In this document: piece after piece, positions 1-5,461 of the stretch | Layout of the letters: each line of letters opens with the position of its first letter | How positions within the stretch are numbered: position 1 is the first letter of the stretch | IMG/VR virus record: IMGVR_UViG_3300043425_000923 | Span: 1 to 40,935 of that record | DNA: 40,935 nucleotides | Strand: one strand, 5' to 3' | From: a virus | The notes under the pieces: model-generated | Told to the model about the DNA's origin: nothing | What the model saw: the letters and a program-made list of their open reading frames with translations, nothing else | Databases searched by the model: none | Made by a program: the position numbers and the translations under genes

Positions 1-376
1 AGTTGGAAGAAGCGAACCCGGCCGCGGCGACGGCCCATTCGCTGAGGACTTCGGTCCCGATGCATGGGGTGGCTACGACGGGCCGCGCGCGATGAGCGTG
101 AGCGTGAGCGTGCAGCCCGAGCCGGTCGTGCCCGACGGGCCGCTGCTCGACCGCGTGCTGCACGACGTGTTCGTGACGGCGATGGAAGGCGGCATCGGCT
201 ACTGGTCGAGCTGCTCGTCGTACCGTTGGAGCGTCGACGACAGCGGGGTCGATGACCTGACCGGGTTCCGCGCGGTGATCTTCGACGATGCGAACGACCC
301 GTCGCCCGGCAGTCCCGAGATGACGATCGACCGCGACGTGATCCTGCGGGGCTACCTGCGTGCCCTCGACTTGGAT
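1..376. repeat. Terminal near-repeat of the right end (alternative haplotype)
   Basis: Bases 1-25 match 40351-40375, bases 25-91 match 40501-40567, and about 112-376 match about 40684-40935. Two stretches present at the right end are therefore missing here. Each deletion is bounded by short shared sequence (CGGCGACGGC, and the GAGCGT repeats followed by CAGCCCGAGCCG). The last 46 bases (331-376 and 40890-40935) are identical, while the middle has scattered substitutions and an indel. Joining 40935 to 377 restores one continuous gene. I infer a circular or permuted genome whose two ends are variants from a mixed population; diverged tandem paralogues are the alternative. Confidence 0.75.
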
Positions 377-502
377 CTCCGGTGGAACTGCGAGCCGCTC
401 CCGCACCCGCATCAGCTGACCGAGGATGGGTGGGAGTGCGACGCCGAGGATGCGGACGTGATCGTGCAGCTGGGCCTCTTCAACGAGGTGCGCTATGGGT
501 GA
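92..502 (+). CDS. Hypothetical protein, Ser-Val repeat N-terminus
   Basis: This 136-aa acidic protein is not recognised. It begins with three Ser-Val dipeptides encoded by GAGCGT units, then PEPVVPDGPLLDRVL, and ends NEVRYG. The frame is also open upstream to the window edge, where it reads the same residues as the middle of the gene at 40406 (GDGPFAEDFGPDAWGGYDGP). This copy therefore looks like a fusion of the 40406 gene with the 40675 gene through a deletion. If 1-376 is an assembly variant, the real gene starts at 40675, crosses the junction and ends at 502. It overlaps the next gene by 8 bases. Confidence 0.6.
   Translation: MSVSVSVQPEPVVPDGPLLDRVLHDVFVTAMEGGIGYWSSCSSYRWSVDDSGVDDLTGFRAVIFDDANDPSPGSPEMTIDRDVILRGYLRALDLDLRWNCEPLPHPHQLTEDGWECDAEDADVIVQLGLFNEVRYG
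94..111 (+). repeat. GAGCGT hexanucleotide repeat, 3 copies
   Basis: Three perfect GAGCGT units encode Ser-Val repeats at the start of the gene. The corresponding place near the right end (40570-40599) has five units. The unit is six bases, so copy-number change keeps the frame. It also marks one edge of the deletion that distinguishes the two ends. Confidence 0.85.
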
Positions 503-704
503 GCGTTACCGACTCACAGGTGACTACGGCACCTTCAGCATCCGTCGCGTGGTCGAGGTGTCCGACATCGAGGACGCGTGGGCCGAGACGGGGATCTGCA
601 CGACGCTGGTCGCCGACGGTTGGGAGATCGTCGAGTGGCCCGATGGTGAGGAGTGGACTGCCGAGCTGTGGCAGGACGGGGCGTGGGTGGAGGTGGAGCT
701 GTGA
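495..704 (+). CDS. Hypothetical small acidic protein
   Basis: This 69-aa protein starts at an ATG inside the previous gene (overlap through 502), which suggests coupled translation. It is rich in Asp, Glu and Trp and not recognised. Its last residues, WQDGAWVEVEL, are nearly the same as the end of the gene at 40406 (WQDGAWVEVKL), although the rest of the two proteins differs. The end of the next gene (APEVEL) echoes the motif. This looks like a shared exchangeable 3' module rather than whole-gene duplication. Confidence 0.65.
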   Translation: MGERYRLTGDYGTFSIRRVVEVSDIEDAWAETGICTTLVADGWEIVEWPDGEEWTAELWQDGAWVEVEL

Positions 705-955
705 GCATCCCCGGCCCCGACCCTGACATGGAGCGCGTGCTGCGCGCGCTCGGCATCCCCGACGGCGACTCGTTGCACGACCTCGTCGTGGCGGCCGAGC
801 GGATGAGCGAGACGGTGGGCGCGATCGATGCGCTGCACCAGCCGAGCACCCGACCGTGGGACATCACCCACTGCACGGCCTGCTTCCTGCGTTGGCCCTG
901 CCCGACGAACCGTCTGATCCACCCGTCGGACGAGGCACCGGAGGTGGAGCTGTGA
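701..955 (+). CDS. Hypothetical protein with CxxC-like motif
   Basis: This 84-aa protein starts with GTG overlapping the previous stop (GTGA at 701-704). Residues read SIPGPDPDMERVLRALGIPD at the N-terminus, with a CTACFLRWPC segment in the C-terminal third that could bind a metal or form a disulfide. It ends in EVEL like its upstream neighbour. No family is recognised. It belongs to the tightly overlapped rightward operon of small proteins. Confidence 0.6.
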   Translation: MSIPGPDPDMERVLRALGIPDGDSLHDLVVAAERMSETVGAIDALHQPSTRPWDITHCTACFLRWPCPTNRLIHPSDEAPEVEL

Positions 956-1200
956 AGGTGCGACGCATCGAGCATGGCCACGTCGAGGGGAACTGCGACC
1001 GTTGCGACACCCTCGTCGAGTGGTTCGGGTACGGCTCCGAGATGGAGTGCTTCGCTTGCGGGGCGTTCTACAACGTGTTCGGCCAGCGGTTGCGGGACGA
1101 CCTGCACAGCCGGCCGAACGCATCAGCGTGGGATGACGACATCGACGACATGACCGGCGACGAGCTGTCGCTGCTGGCAACGGAAGGGGGTGACGTGTGA
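952..1200 (+). CDS. Small zinc-ribbon protein
   Basis: This 82-aa protein starts at GTG 952, overlapping the previous stop as GTGA. Two CxxC knuckles (NCDRCD and ECFACG, about 18 residues apart) form a likely single zinc ribbon. The C-terminal half is acidic (WDDDIDDMTGDELS). Small zinc ribbons of this kind in phage early operons are often host-takeover or nucleic-acid-binding proteins, but the function here is unknown. Its stop overlaps the start of the recombinase gene. Confidence 0.65.
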   Translation: MKVRRIEHGHVEGNCDRCDTLVEWFGYGSEMECFACGAFYNVFGQRLRDDLHSRPNASAWDDDIDDMTGDELSLLATEGGDV

Positions 1201-2033
1201 GCGTGGCAGGAAACAGAACGGCCGCCCCAAAGGGCGGCCATCCCGTGCAAGTTGCCGCCTGGAGGCAGCGACATGCCGGCCAGCCTACACGGGCGGTGGT
1301 GTACCTGCGCGTGTCGACCGTCGAGCAGGCTGAGCGGGGGCTCGGGCTCAAGGTGCAGCAGGCTGCATGCGTCGAGCTGGCCGAGGCTGAAGGCTTCGAG
1401 GTGGTGGCGGTGCATGCCGACGAGGGTGTGTCGGGTGCCGAGCAGCTCGACGCGCGCGACGGGCTGGTGTCGGCGATCGACATGCTGCAGTCGGAGCAGG
1501 CTGACGTGCTGGTGGTGTACCGCCTCGACCGCCTGGCACGCGACCTCATCATGCAGGAGACGCTGCTGCAGCGGGTGTGGGCGGCGGGTGCGTTGATCCT
1601 GTCGTGCTCGGCTGCCGAGACGGAGCTGGCACGCCTCGACGACGGCGAAGACCCGGCCCGCACACTGGTGCGTCAGATCCTCGCCGCGGTCGCAGCGTAC
1701 GAGCGCAGCATGATCCGGTTGCGGATGCGTGGCGGCCGCCGCCGGGCGGCGCGCGAGCGTGTGTTCGCTGGGGGTATCCCGCCGTTCGGGTGGGAACCGG
1801 ACAAGACCACCCCGATGGGGTTGCGTGAGGTGTGGCTCGAGCAGGCCACGATCCAGCGGGCTGCCCGCCTGCATGAGGTCGACGGGCTGTCGTGGCCCGA
1901 GGTTGCCGCCCAGCTGAACGCCGAGGGCATGTACCGTCGGGAGGCGCGAGCGTGGGATGCCCAGTCGGTGCGCCGTGCTGTCGCCGCCGATCAGCGGGTG
2001 CGAGACGAGGCCCGCGAGAAACGCATCGGCTGA
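1197..2033 (+). CDS. Serine recombinase (resolvase/invertase family)
   Basis: This 278-aa protein carries a serine recombinase catalytic domain: YLRVSTVEQ with the nucleophile near Ser40, and the conserved arginine motif YRLDRLARD near 107-115. The region after about 190 resembles the Recombinase-type DNA-binding domain (GGIPPFGW, then WLEQATIQRAARL). Its length lies between a small resolvase and a large serine integrase, and it lacks the long zinc/coiled-coil tail of integrases. GTG 1197 overlaps the previous stop and has a GGAAGGGGG ribosome site, but a strong hairpin lies just inside the frame, so GTG 1245 is a possible alternative start. It is the last gene of the rightward operon. Its DNA target is unknown; resolution of multimers, inversion or integration are possible. 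Confidence 0.85.
   Translation: MSVAGNRTAAPKGGHPVQVAAWRQRHAGQPTRAVVYLRVSTVEQAERGLGLKVQQAACVELAEAEGFEVVAVHADEGVSGAEQLDARDGLVSAIDMLQSEQADVLVVYRLDRLARDLIMQETLLQRVWAAGALILSCSAAETELARLDDGEDPARTLVRQILAAVAAYERSMIRLRMRGGRRRAARERVFAGGIPPFGWEPDKTTPMGLREVWLEQATIQRAARLHEVDGLSWPEVAAQLNAEGMYRREARAWDAQSVRRAVAADQRVRDEAREKRIG
1220..1239 (+). other. Strong hairpin inside the recombinase 5' end
   Basis: An 8-bp perfect stem (GGCCGCCC / GGGCGGCC) with a CAAA loop lies about 23 bases downstream of the GTG start at 1197. It resembles an attenuator or terminator stem without a U-run. It may lower recombinase expression relative to the upstream genes, or indicate that the recombinase starts farther downstream. Confidence 0.6.
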
Positions 2034-2046
2034 CGTTCGAACAGGT

Positions 2047-2076
2047 GAAGCCCCCGACCTACTGGTCGGGGGCTTC
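2047..2076. terminator. Bidirectional terminator between converging operons
   Basis: A 13-bp perfect stem (2047-2059 with 2064-2076) closes a TACT loop and is followed on the + strand by TTCGTTC. It sits 13 bases after the recombinase stop and overlaps the last codons and stop of the leftward zinc-ribbon gene. It therefore ends both operons. It is the strongest terminator-like hairpin in the window. Confidence 0.85.
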
Positions 2077-2232
2077 TTCGTTCACCGGCTGCATCACGGT
2101 CACGCCTCGCCGGTTGCGGCGGCATGCGTTGGTCGCTGCGCACAGCACCTCGACGGGCTGCACGCCGGCCGACTGGTATCGCTTCTTGCACACCGGGCAC
2201 TGGTAGAGCGGGAAGCGGGGCGCCGGCTTCAC
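2059..2232 (-). CDS. Small zinc-ribbon protein
   Basis: This 57-aa protein starts with GTG (2232) overlapping the stop of the upstream gene as GTGA. It contains CPVCKKR and a second cysteine pair in CAATNAC, a four-cysteine arrangement consistent with a small zinc ribbon. The C-terminus is acidic (NEEAPDQ). The stop lies inside the terminator stem. No family is recognised; it is the last gene of the leftward repressor-side cluster. Confidence 0.6.
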   Translation of the reverse strand: MKPAPRFPLYQCPVCKKRYQSAGVQPVEVLCAATNACRRNRRGVTVMQPVNEEAPDQ

Positions 2233-2549
2233 GACACGCGCAGCCGCAGGTAGCCCTCGTTGGGTACGTCGACCTGGCGGCCGCTGGCGAACGTGACTCG
2301 AAAGCGTGCGAGCAGCTCGGCCGGCGCCACGGTCAGGTCGCTCGTCGTCTCGCACGACACGATGCCCTGCGAGGTGGAGACGATGGTGCAGGACTTCGTC
2401 CAGCTCACACCCGAGCGTGGGTTGTCGATGTTGAGCTCGACGGCTGAGGCGGTCGTCAGGTCGATCGCCGTGCCCTCTTCGGACTGGAGGGCGCACACGA
2501 TGTACGGGAGCGTGGTGCCAACGCCGAGCCCGATCACTTGGTCGTTCAC
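2229..2549 (-). CDS. BppU N-terminal-like / Ig-like phage protein
   Basis: This 106-aa protein has the pattern of the phage baseplate upper protein N-terminal domain family: a short lead (LGVGTTLPYIVCAL), DLTTASAVELNI, then beta-strands ending GYLRLRVS. The GTG start overlaps the previous stop (GTGA). In known phages this domain is a small beta-sandwich that mounts receptor-binding proteins. Its position in the repressor-side cluster, about 17-30 kb from the other structural genes, is unusual. Family assignment is by pattern only. Confidence 0.55.
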   Translation of the reverse strand: MNDQVIGLGVGTTLPYIVCALQSEEGTAIDLTTASAVELNIDNPRSGVSWTKSCTIVSTSQGIVSCETTSDLTVAPAELLARFRVTFASGRQVDVPNEGYLRLRVS

Positions 2550-2719
2550 GACAGGCCGCTCGCAGTCTCATCGAGGGGAACCGCCACCAGGCGGTAGGAG
2601 GGGACGACGGCCGCCTGGGGGGTCTGCCCGTAGGTGCCGCTGCCGTACAGACCTTGACCGTACAGACCTTGGGTGGTTGCCACCCCTTCGACCAGGCGAA
2701 CCGTCGTCTCCCTGCGCAT
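2546..2719 (-). CDS. Gly/Tyr-rich small protein
   Basis: This 57-aa protein starts MRRETTVRLVEGV and contains LYGQGLYGSGTYGQ, encoded partly by a 15-base tandem repeat around 2641-2670. Such YG-repeat peptides accompany small virion-associated Ig-like proteins in some phages, matching the overlapping downstream gene. ATG 2719 was chosen because TAGGAT, a plausible -10 element, lies 7 bases upstream, suggesting a leaderless or nearly leaderless transcript. An alternative in-frame start is at 2749, but it would lie inside the operator-like region. Confidence 0.55.
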   Translation of the reverse strand: MRRETTVRLVEGVATTQGLYGQGLYGSGTYGQTPQAAVVPSYRLVAVPLDETASGLS

Positions 2720-2725
2720 GCGACT

Positions 2726-2753
2726 GATCCTAGTTGCAACGGATGGCAACAGG
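2726..2753 (-). promoter_or_regulatory. Putative promoter with operator half-sites
   Basis: The 8-bp palindrome GTTGCAAC (2733-2740) is followed at 2747 by GCAACAGGT, which matches 9 bases of the full operator seen at 37399. On the minus strand TAGGAT (2726-2731) lies 7 bases upstream of the ATG at 2719. This suggests a second promoter in the repressor-side cluster, controlled by the same DNA-binding protein as the other TGCAAC sites. No good -35 is visible. Confidence 0.5.
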
Positions 2754-2776
2754 TGTGGATCAGCCGACGCTGACTG

Positions 2777-3166
2777 TCACGTCCTCCACGGGCGGTAGCA
2801 GTCGCCCCATGCCCGGCGTGCGAACTCGCACAGCTTCGCCGCGGCACGGATGTTGTTCGTCGGGTTCTTCAGCCAGGTCGCCATCTGCGAGGTCGGCACA
2901 CCGAACTTGCCGCTGAGGTAGGCGAAGTTGATGCGGTTGATCTGCAGCAGACCGTGGTCGTTGGTGCGGGACACCACGCCCGGCAGGCAGCGCGACTCGC
3001 GCCAGCTGAAGTAGCTGATGCGCTTCACGTCCCAGCCGCCGCGCGGGGCGAGGCTGGTCATGGCCGGCTCGAACTGGGGGCAGCGGCCGCCGGCCGCATG
3101 GGTGGTGGTCGGAATGATGGTGAGGGTGCTGGTGGCCAGCAGGATGGTGGCGAGGATGCGTCGCAT
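2777..3166 (-). CDS. Secreted lysozyme / SLT transglycosylase-like protein
   Basis: This 129-aa protein has a signal peptide: MRR, a hydrophobic stretch to about residue 20, and a likely cut near THA/AG at 24-25. The mature part reads YFSWRESRC with a candidate catalytic Glu57, followed by DHGLLQIN (71-77), the pattern of lytic transglycosylase/lysozyme folds. Four cysteines could form disulfides. It would cleave peptidoglycan outside the membrane. AAAGGAG lies 7 bases upstream of ATG 3166. It lies with the repressor and RusA genes, not with the amidase-holin lysis cassette, so lysogenic expression or a non-lysis role is possible. Confidence 0.75.
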   Translation of the reverse strand: MRRILATILLATSTLTIIPTTTHAAGGRCPQFEPAMTSLAPRGGWDVKRISYFSWRESRCLPGVVSRTNDHGLLQINRINFAYLSGKFGVPTSQMATWLKNPTNNIRAAAKLCEFARRAWGDCYRPWRT

Positions 3167-3201
3167 CGGGTCGCTCCTTTCGGTTGGTCGTGTGTTGTCG
3201 T

Positions 3202-3223
3202 CCCCCAGGGGCGTCCCTGGGGG
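3202..3223 (-). terminator. Hairpin between RusA-like and lysozyme genes
   Basis: A 9-bp stem (CCCCCAGGG / CCCTGGGGG) with a GCGT loop lies in the 100-base gap 3167-3266. There is no U-run. It may terminate or attenuate transcription from the repressor/RusA pair before the lysozyme gene. Confidence 0.5.
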
Positions 3224-3266
3224 CGGCGTAATAAGGGGGGCGGCCGTTGGCCGAGGCGGGGCGTCA

Positions 3267-3683
3267 CTAGGTGCGCTCGATGACGATGTGGGCGCCGGTC
3301 ACGCCGTTGGTGGCGTACTGCTTGGCCATCTCGACGTGGACGACCTGCGAGTCGTCGTTCCACACGCCTGCGTCGGTGAGCCCGTCGAGGGTGGAGCGGA
3401 GCAGCTTGTCGATGTCGGGCTTCTTGGTCGTCCAGACCATGCTCTTCGGCGCGCTCTTCGGCTTCGGCATGCCGAAGGCGACGGTGATCTTCACGGGGCC
3501 ATCGATCGCCGGGGCTTCGCCGCGCGCCTCGATGGCCTGGAGGGTGACGGCGGTGCGCCAGGCGCGCTGCTTCTCGCGGCCGCTCTTGCTGGAGCCCTCG
3601 ACGACGACAGCTCGGCCGCCGCGCACGAACGCCGACTTGCTGCCCTGGGGTGCGGGCACGCCGTGGACGAAGAAGTCGAGCAT
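3267..3683 (-). CDS. RusA-like Holliday junction endonuclease
   Basis: This 138-aa protein matches the RusA family layout: HGVPAPQGSKSAF at the N-terminus, KKPDIDKLLRSTLDGL with Asp90 and Asp92 as metal ligands, and the NDDSQVVHVEMAKQY signature with Asp110/Asp111. RusA enzymes resolve Holliday junctions during phage recombination or replication. The length is typical. ATG 3683 overlaps the repressor stop as TGATG (GTG 3686 is possible), so the two genes are co-translated. Placement directly behind the repressor rather than in the replication module is unusual. Confidence 0.85.
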   Translation of the reverse strand: MLDFFVHGVPAPQGSKSAFVRGGRAVVVEGSSKSGREKQRAWRTAVTLQAIEARGEAPAIDGPVKITVAFGMPKPKSAPKSMVWTTKKPDIDKLLRSTLDGLTDAGVWNDDSQVVHVEMAKQYATNGVTGAHIVIERT

Positions 3684-3910
3684 CACGACTCGTCACCCCA
3701 CAGCAGGCGGGCGGGGGTCACGTCGAGTGCCTTGGCGATGGCGTCGAGCGTGGTGATGAGGCAGTCCTCGCCGGCCTCGATGCGCGCCAGGCTGCGCATG
3801 CTGACGTGCGATTCCTCGCTGAGTGTCTGCCGAGTCATGCCGCGCGCGGTGCGTAGGGCTCGGATGTTGCGGCCGACGTTGTCGGTGATGGGTGATGCAG
3901 TCGATGGCAT
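3683..3910 (-). CDS. cI-like HTH repressor (XRE family)
   Basis: This 75-aa protein is almost entirely a helix-turn-helix domain: NIRALRTARGMTRQTLS, then HVSMRSLARIEAGED (HTH about 26-46), and a C-terminal helix ending in ARLLWGDES. It has no protease or oligomerisation domain, so it probably dimerises through the HTH unit. It is the best candidate for the immunity repressor: it lies beside the integrase, is divergent from a second HTH gene, and its promoter contains the operator. ATG 3910 was chosen because an extended -10 element lies 6 bases before it, giving a leaderless mRNA. An ATG at 3928 falls inside the operator and is unlikely. Confidence 0.8.
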   Translation of the reverse strand: MPSTASPITDNVGRNIRALRTARGMTRQTLSEESHVSMRSLARIEAGEDCLITTLDAIAKALDVTPARLLWGDES

Positions 3911-3916
3911 CTGCCA

Positions 3917-3943
3917 AGTATGGCACATGCAACCTGTTGCAAC
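3917..3943 (-). promoter_or_regulatory. Repressor promoter with full operator
   Basis: The operator TGCAACCTGTTGCA (3928-3941) is a perfect 6-2-6 inverted repeat, extended to GTTGCAAC at 3936-3943. On the minus strand an extended -10 (TGC-CATACT, CATACT at 3917-3922) lies immediately downstream of it, so bound repressor would cover the -35 region. Transcription would begin at the A of ATG 3910. This predicts autoregulation and a leaderless message. Confidence 0.7.
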
Positions 3944-4036
3944 TACCTCATGGTCCCGCTCGGGGGGTGGTGGTCAGGCGTCCCGGTCCCGACGAACTCC
4001 TTGTGTTATGGGGCAAATGGCGCGAGTATGTAACTC
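3944..4036 (+). promoter_or_regulatory. Candidate rightward promoter for the second HTH gene
   Basis: The divergent intergenic region contains TTGTGT (4001-4006) and GTATGTAA (about 4026-4033) before ATG 4037, with no ribosome-binding site. The start may be leaderless. The fit to consensus is weak, and no complete TGCAAC operator lies on this side. Confidence 0.35.
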
Positions 4037-4426
4037 ATGGCACAAAGGAAACGACACATTCTTCGGCACCTTCCACCGGAACCATTCGGGCGAAAGCTGT
4101 GCCGCATGCGGGAAGATATTGCCCACCTCGGTGTCGACGAGCTGGCGCAGCTCGTCTCGCAGTGGGCTGCGGTGAGCGGCTCGACGATCTCGCGCTTCGA
4201 GCACCAAGAGGCGCCGCCGAACCGGCCGCAGGCACGCACCGTGCTGGTGTTGGCTGCCCTGGCCTGCGGTGTTGACCCCGAGGAGCTCGAGCTGTCGATC
4301 GACGACCTGCCGCCGGCCTGGGATCGTGAGGCGGTGATGGCGTCACTCGCCCCTGCATCTCCATGCAATCCGCGCTCCTCCAGGCAGCCACCGATTTTCA
4401 CAGCACCTTCGTCACGGGCGGCGTGA
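4037..4426 (+). CDS. Second HTH regulator (Cro/excise-like candidate)
   Basis: This 129-aa protein has an HTH-like segment at about residues 22-60 (RMREDIAHLGVDELAQLV, then SGSTISRFEHQ) followed by ARTVLVLAALACGVDP, typical of XRE-type regulators. The last 25 residues are Pro/Ser-rich and look unstructured. It is divergent from the repressor gene and upstream of the integrase, so it could be a Cro-like antagonist or integration control factor. No ribosome-binding site is visible before ATG 4037; a later ATG at 4106 is a weaker alternative. Confidence 0.6.
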   Translation: MAQRKRHILRHLPPEPFGRKLCRMREDIAHLGVDELAQLVSQWAAVSGSTISRFEHQEAPPNRPQARTVLVLAALACGVDPEELELSIDDLPPAWDREAVMASLAPASPCNPRSSRQPPIFTAPSSRAA

Positions 4427-4490
4427 TTCGAATGAAGAGGCGGGGATCACTCGGTCGGGATTTGAAGAAGAATCTCGGCGCCCCAGTTGG

Positions 4491-4511
4491 ACACAGTTTT
4501 GATAACTGTGT
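4491..4511. repeat. 8-bp inverted repeat upstream of integrase
   Basis: ACACAGTT (4491-4498) and AACTGTGT (4504-4511) form a perfect 8-bp inverted repeat around a TTGAT spacer. It lies in a distinctly AT-richer 128-base gap (4427-4554) before the integrase. It could be part of attP, an integrase or excise binding site, or an operator. No tRNA 3' end is visible in this gap. Confidence 0.45.
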
Positions 4512-4554
4512 AGAAACTCCCACTTCTGAAATAGACCACCCTGGGGAGGAAAAC

Positions 4555-5460
4555 GTGGTTCAGGATCTTGAGTGGGTGCGGCTCCTGCATGCCTACCTGG
4601 GGGAACGGACAGCTCGACGAGATCTGTGCGCGCTCACCGTGCGACAGCATCGGTACACGCTGGTGGCGTTCATCGCCTGCATCGAGCACGGCGGCACCGT
4701 CGATCGTGACGTGGTGATCCGCTGGCTCGACGACTGCCGCACGATGCAGCCGGGGACGTTGCGCACCTCGATGGGGCGGGTGCGCACCTTCACCTCCTGG
4801 CTGTACATGGTGGGCGCGATCGTCGCCGACCCGATGGTCGAGTTCAACGCACCACGGGTGCCGAAGGCGGTGCCGCGGGCGTTGGGAGCGGACGAGCTGC
4901 AGCTGCTGTGGGACGTGCTGCCCGACTCGAGGGCGCGGCTGATCGTGGCGCTCGGCGTCGGGCTCGGGCTCCGACGAGCAGAGATCGCCGGGCTCGAGCT
5001 CGGTGACTGGGATCGATACAACCAAGTGCTGACGGTGCGGCACGACACCAAGGGCGGCAACCAGCGGCTGCTGCCCGTGCCCGACCATGTGGCCCGCCGC
5101 ATCGAGAGCTACCTGCGCGACCGGCCGCGCGGCGCCGGGCGGCTGATCCGCTCACAGGTGACGCCGGCCAGCGGCATCAACGCCGACCGCATCGGCAGGA
5201 TGATGACGGCCTGGATGCTCGAGGCCGGCGTGAAGGAAGCGCCGTGGGATGGGCGCTCGACGCACGCGCTGCGTCACTCGTTCGCACAGATGCTGTACCG
5301 CCAGGGCGGCGACCCCGACCTGCGGCTGGTGCAGCACGCACTCGGCCATGCGCACCTGTCCTCGACCGAGGTGTACATGCGTGCAGCGGTCGACACCGAA
5401 CGGCTGCGGCTGGCGATGGCGAACGTCGACATCGGCGGGCTCCCGCCGACGGCCGCCTGA
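4555..5460 (+). CDS. Tyrosine recombinase / integrase
   Basis: This 301-aa protein has an N-terminal SAM-like core-binding domain (about 1-95) and a catalytic domain with the full set of residues: Arg140 (GLRRAEI), Lys166 (DTKGG), His237 and Arg240 (THALRHSF), His265 (ALGHAH) and nucleophile Tyr274 (TEVYMRA). The length is that of XerC/D and simple phage integrases. GTG 4555 was chosen because GGGGAGG lies 5 bases upstream; longer in-frame starts lie in AT-rich non-coding-looking sequence. It should integrate and excise the prophage at a host attB, possibly with help from the upstream HTH protein. Its stop is 1 base from the stop of the converging 10-kb late gene, leaving no room for a terminator. 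Confidence 0.93.
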   Translation: MVQDLEWVRLLHAYLGERTARRDLCALTVRQHRYTLVAFIACIEHGGTVDRDVVIRWLDDCRTMQPGTLRTSMGRVRTFTSWLYMVGAIVADPMVEFNAPRVPKAVPRALGADELQLLWDVLPDSRARLIVALGVGLGLRRAEIAGLELGDWDRYNQVLTVRHDTKGGNQRLLPVPDHVARRIESYLRDRPRGAGRLIRSQVTPASGINADRIGRMMTAWMLEAGVKEAPWDGRSTHALRHSFAQMLYRQGGDPDLRLVQHALGHAHLSSTEVYMRAAVDTERLRLAMANVDIGGLPPTAA

Positions 5461-5461
5461 G

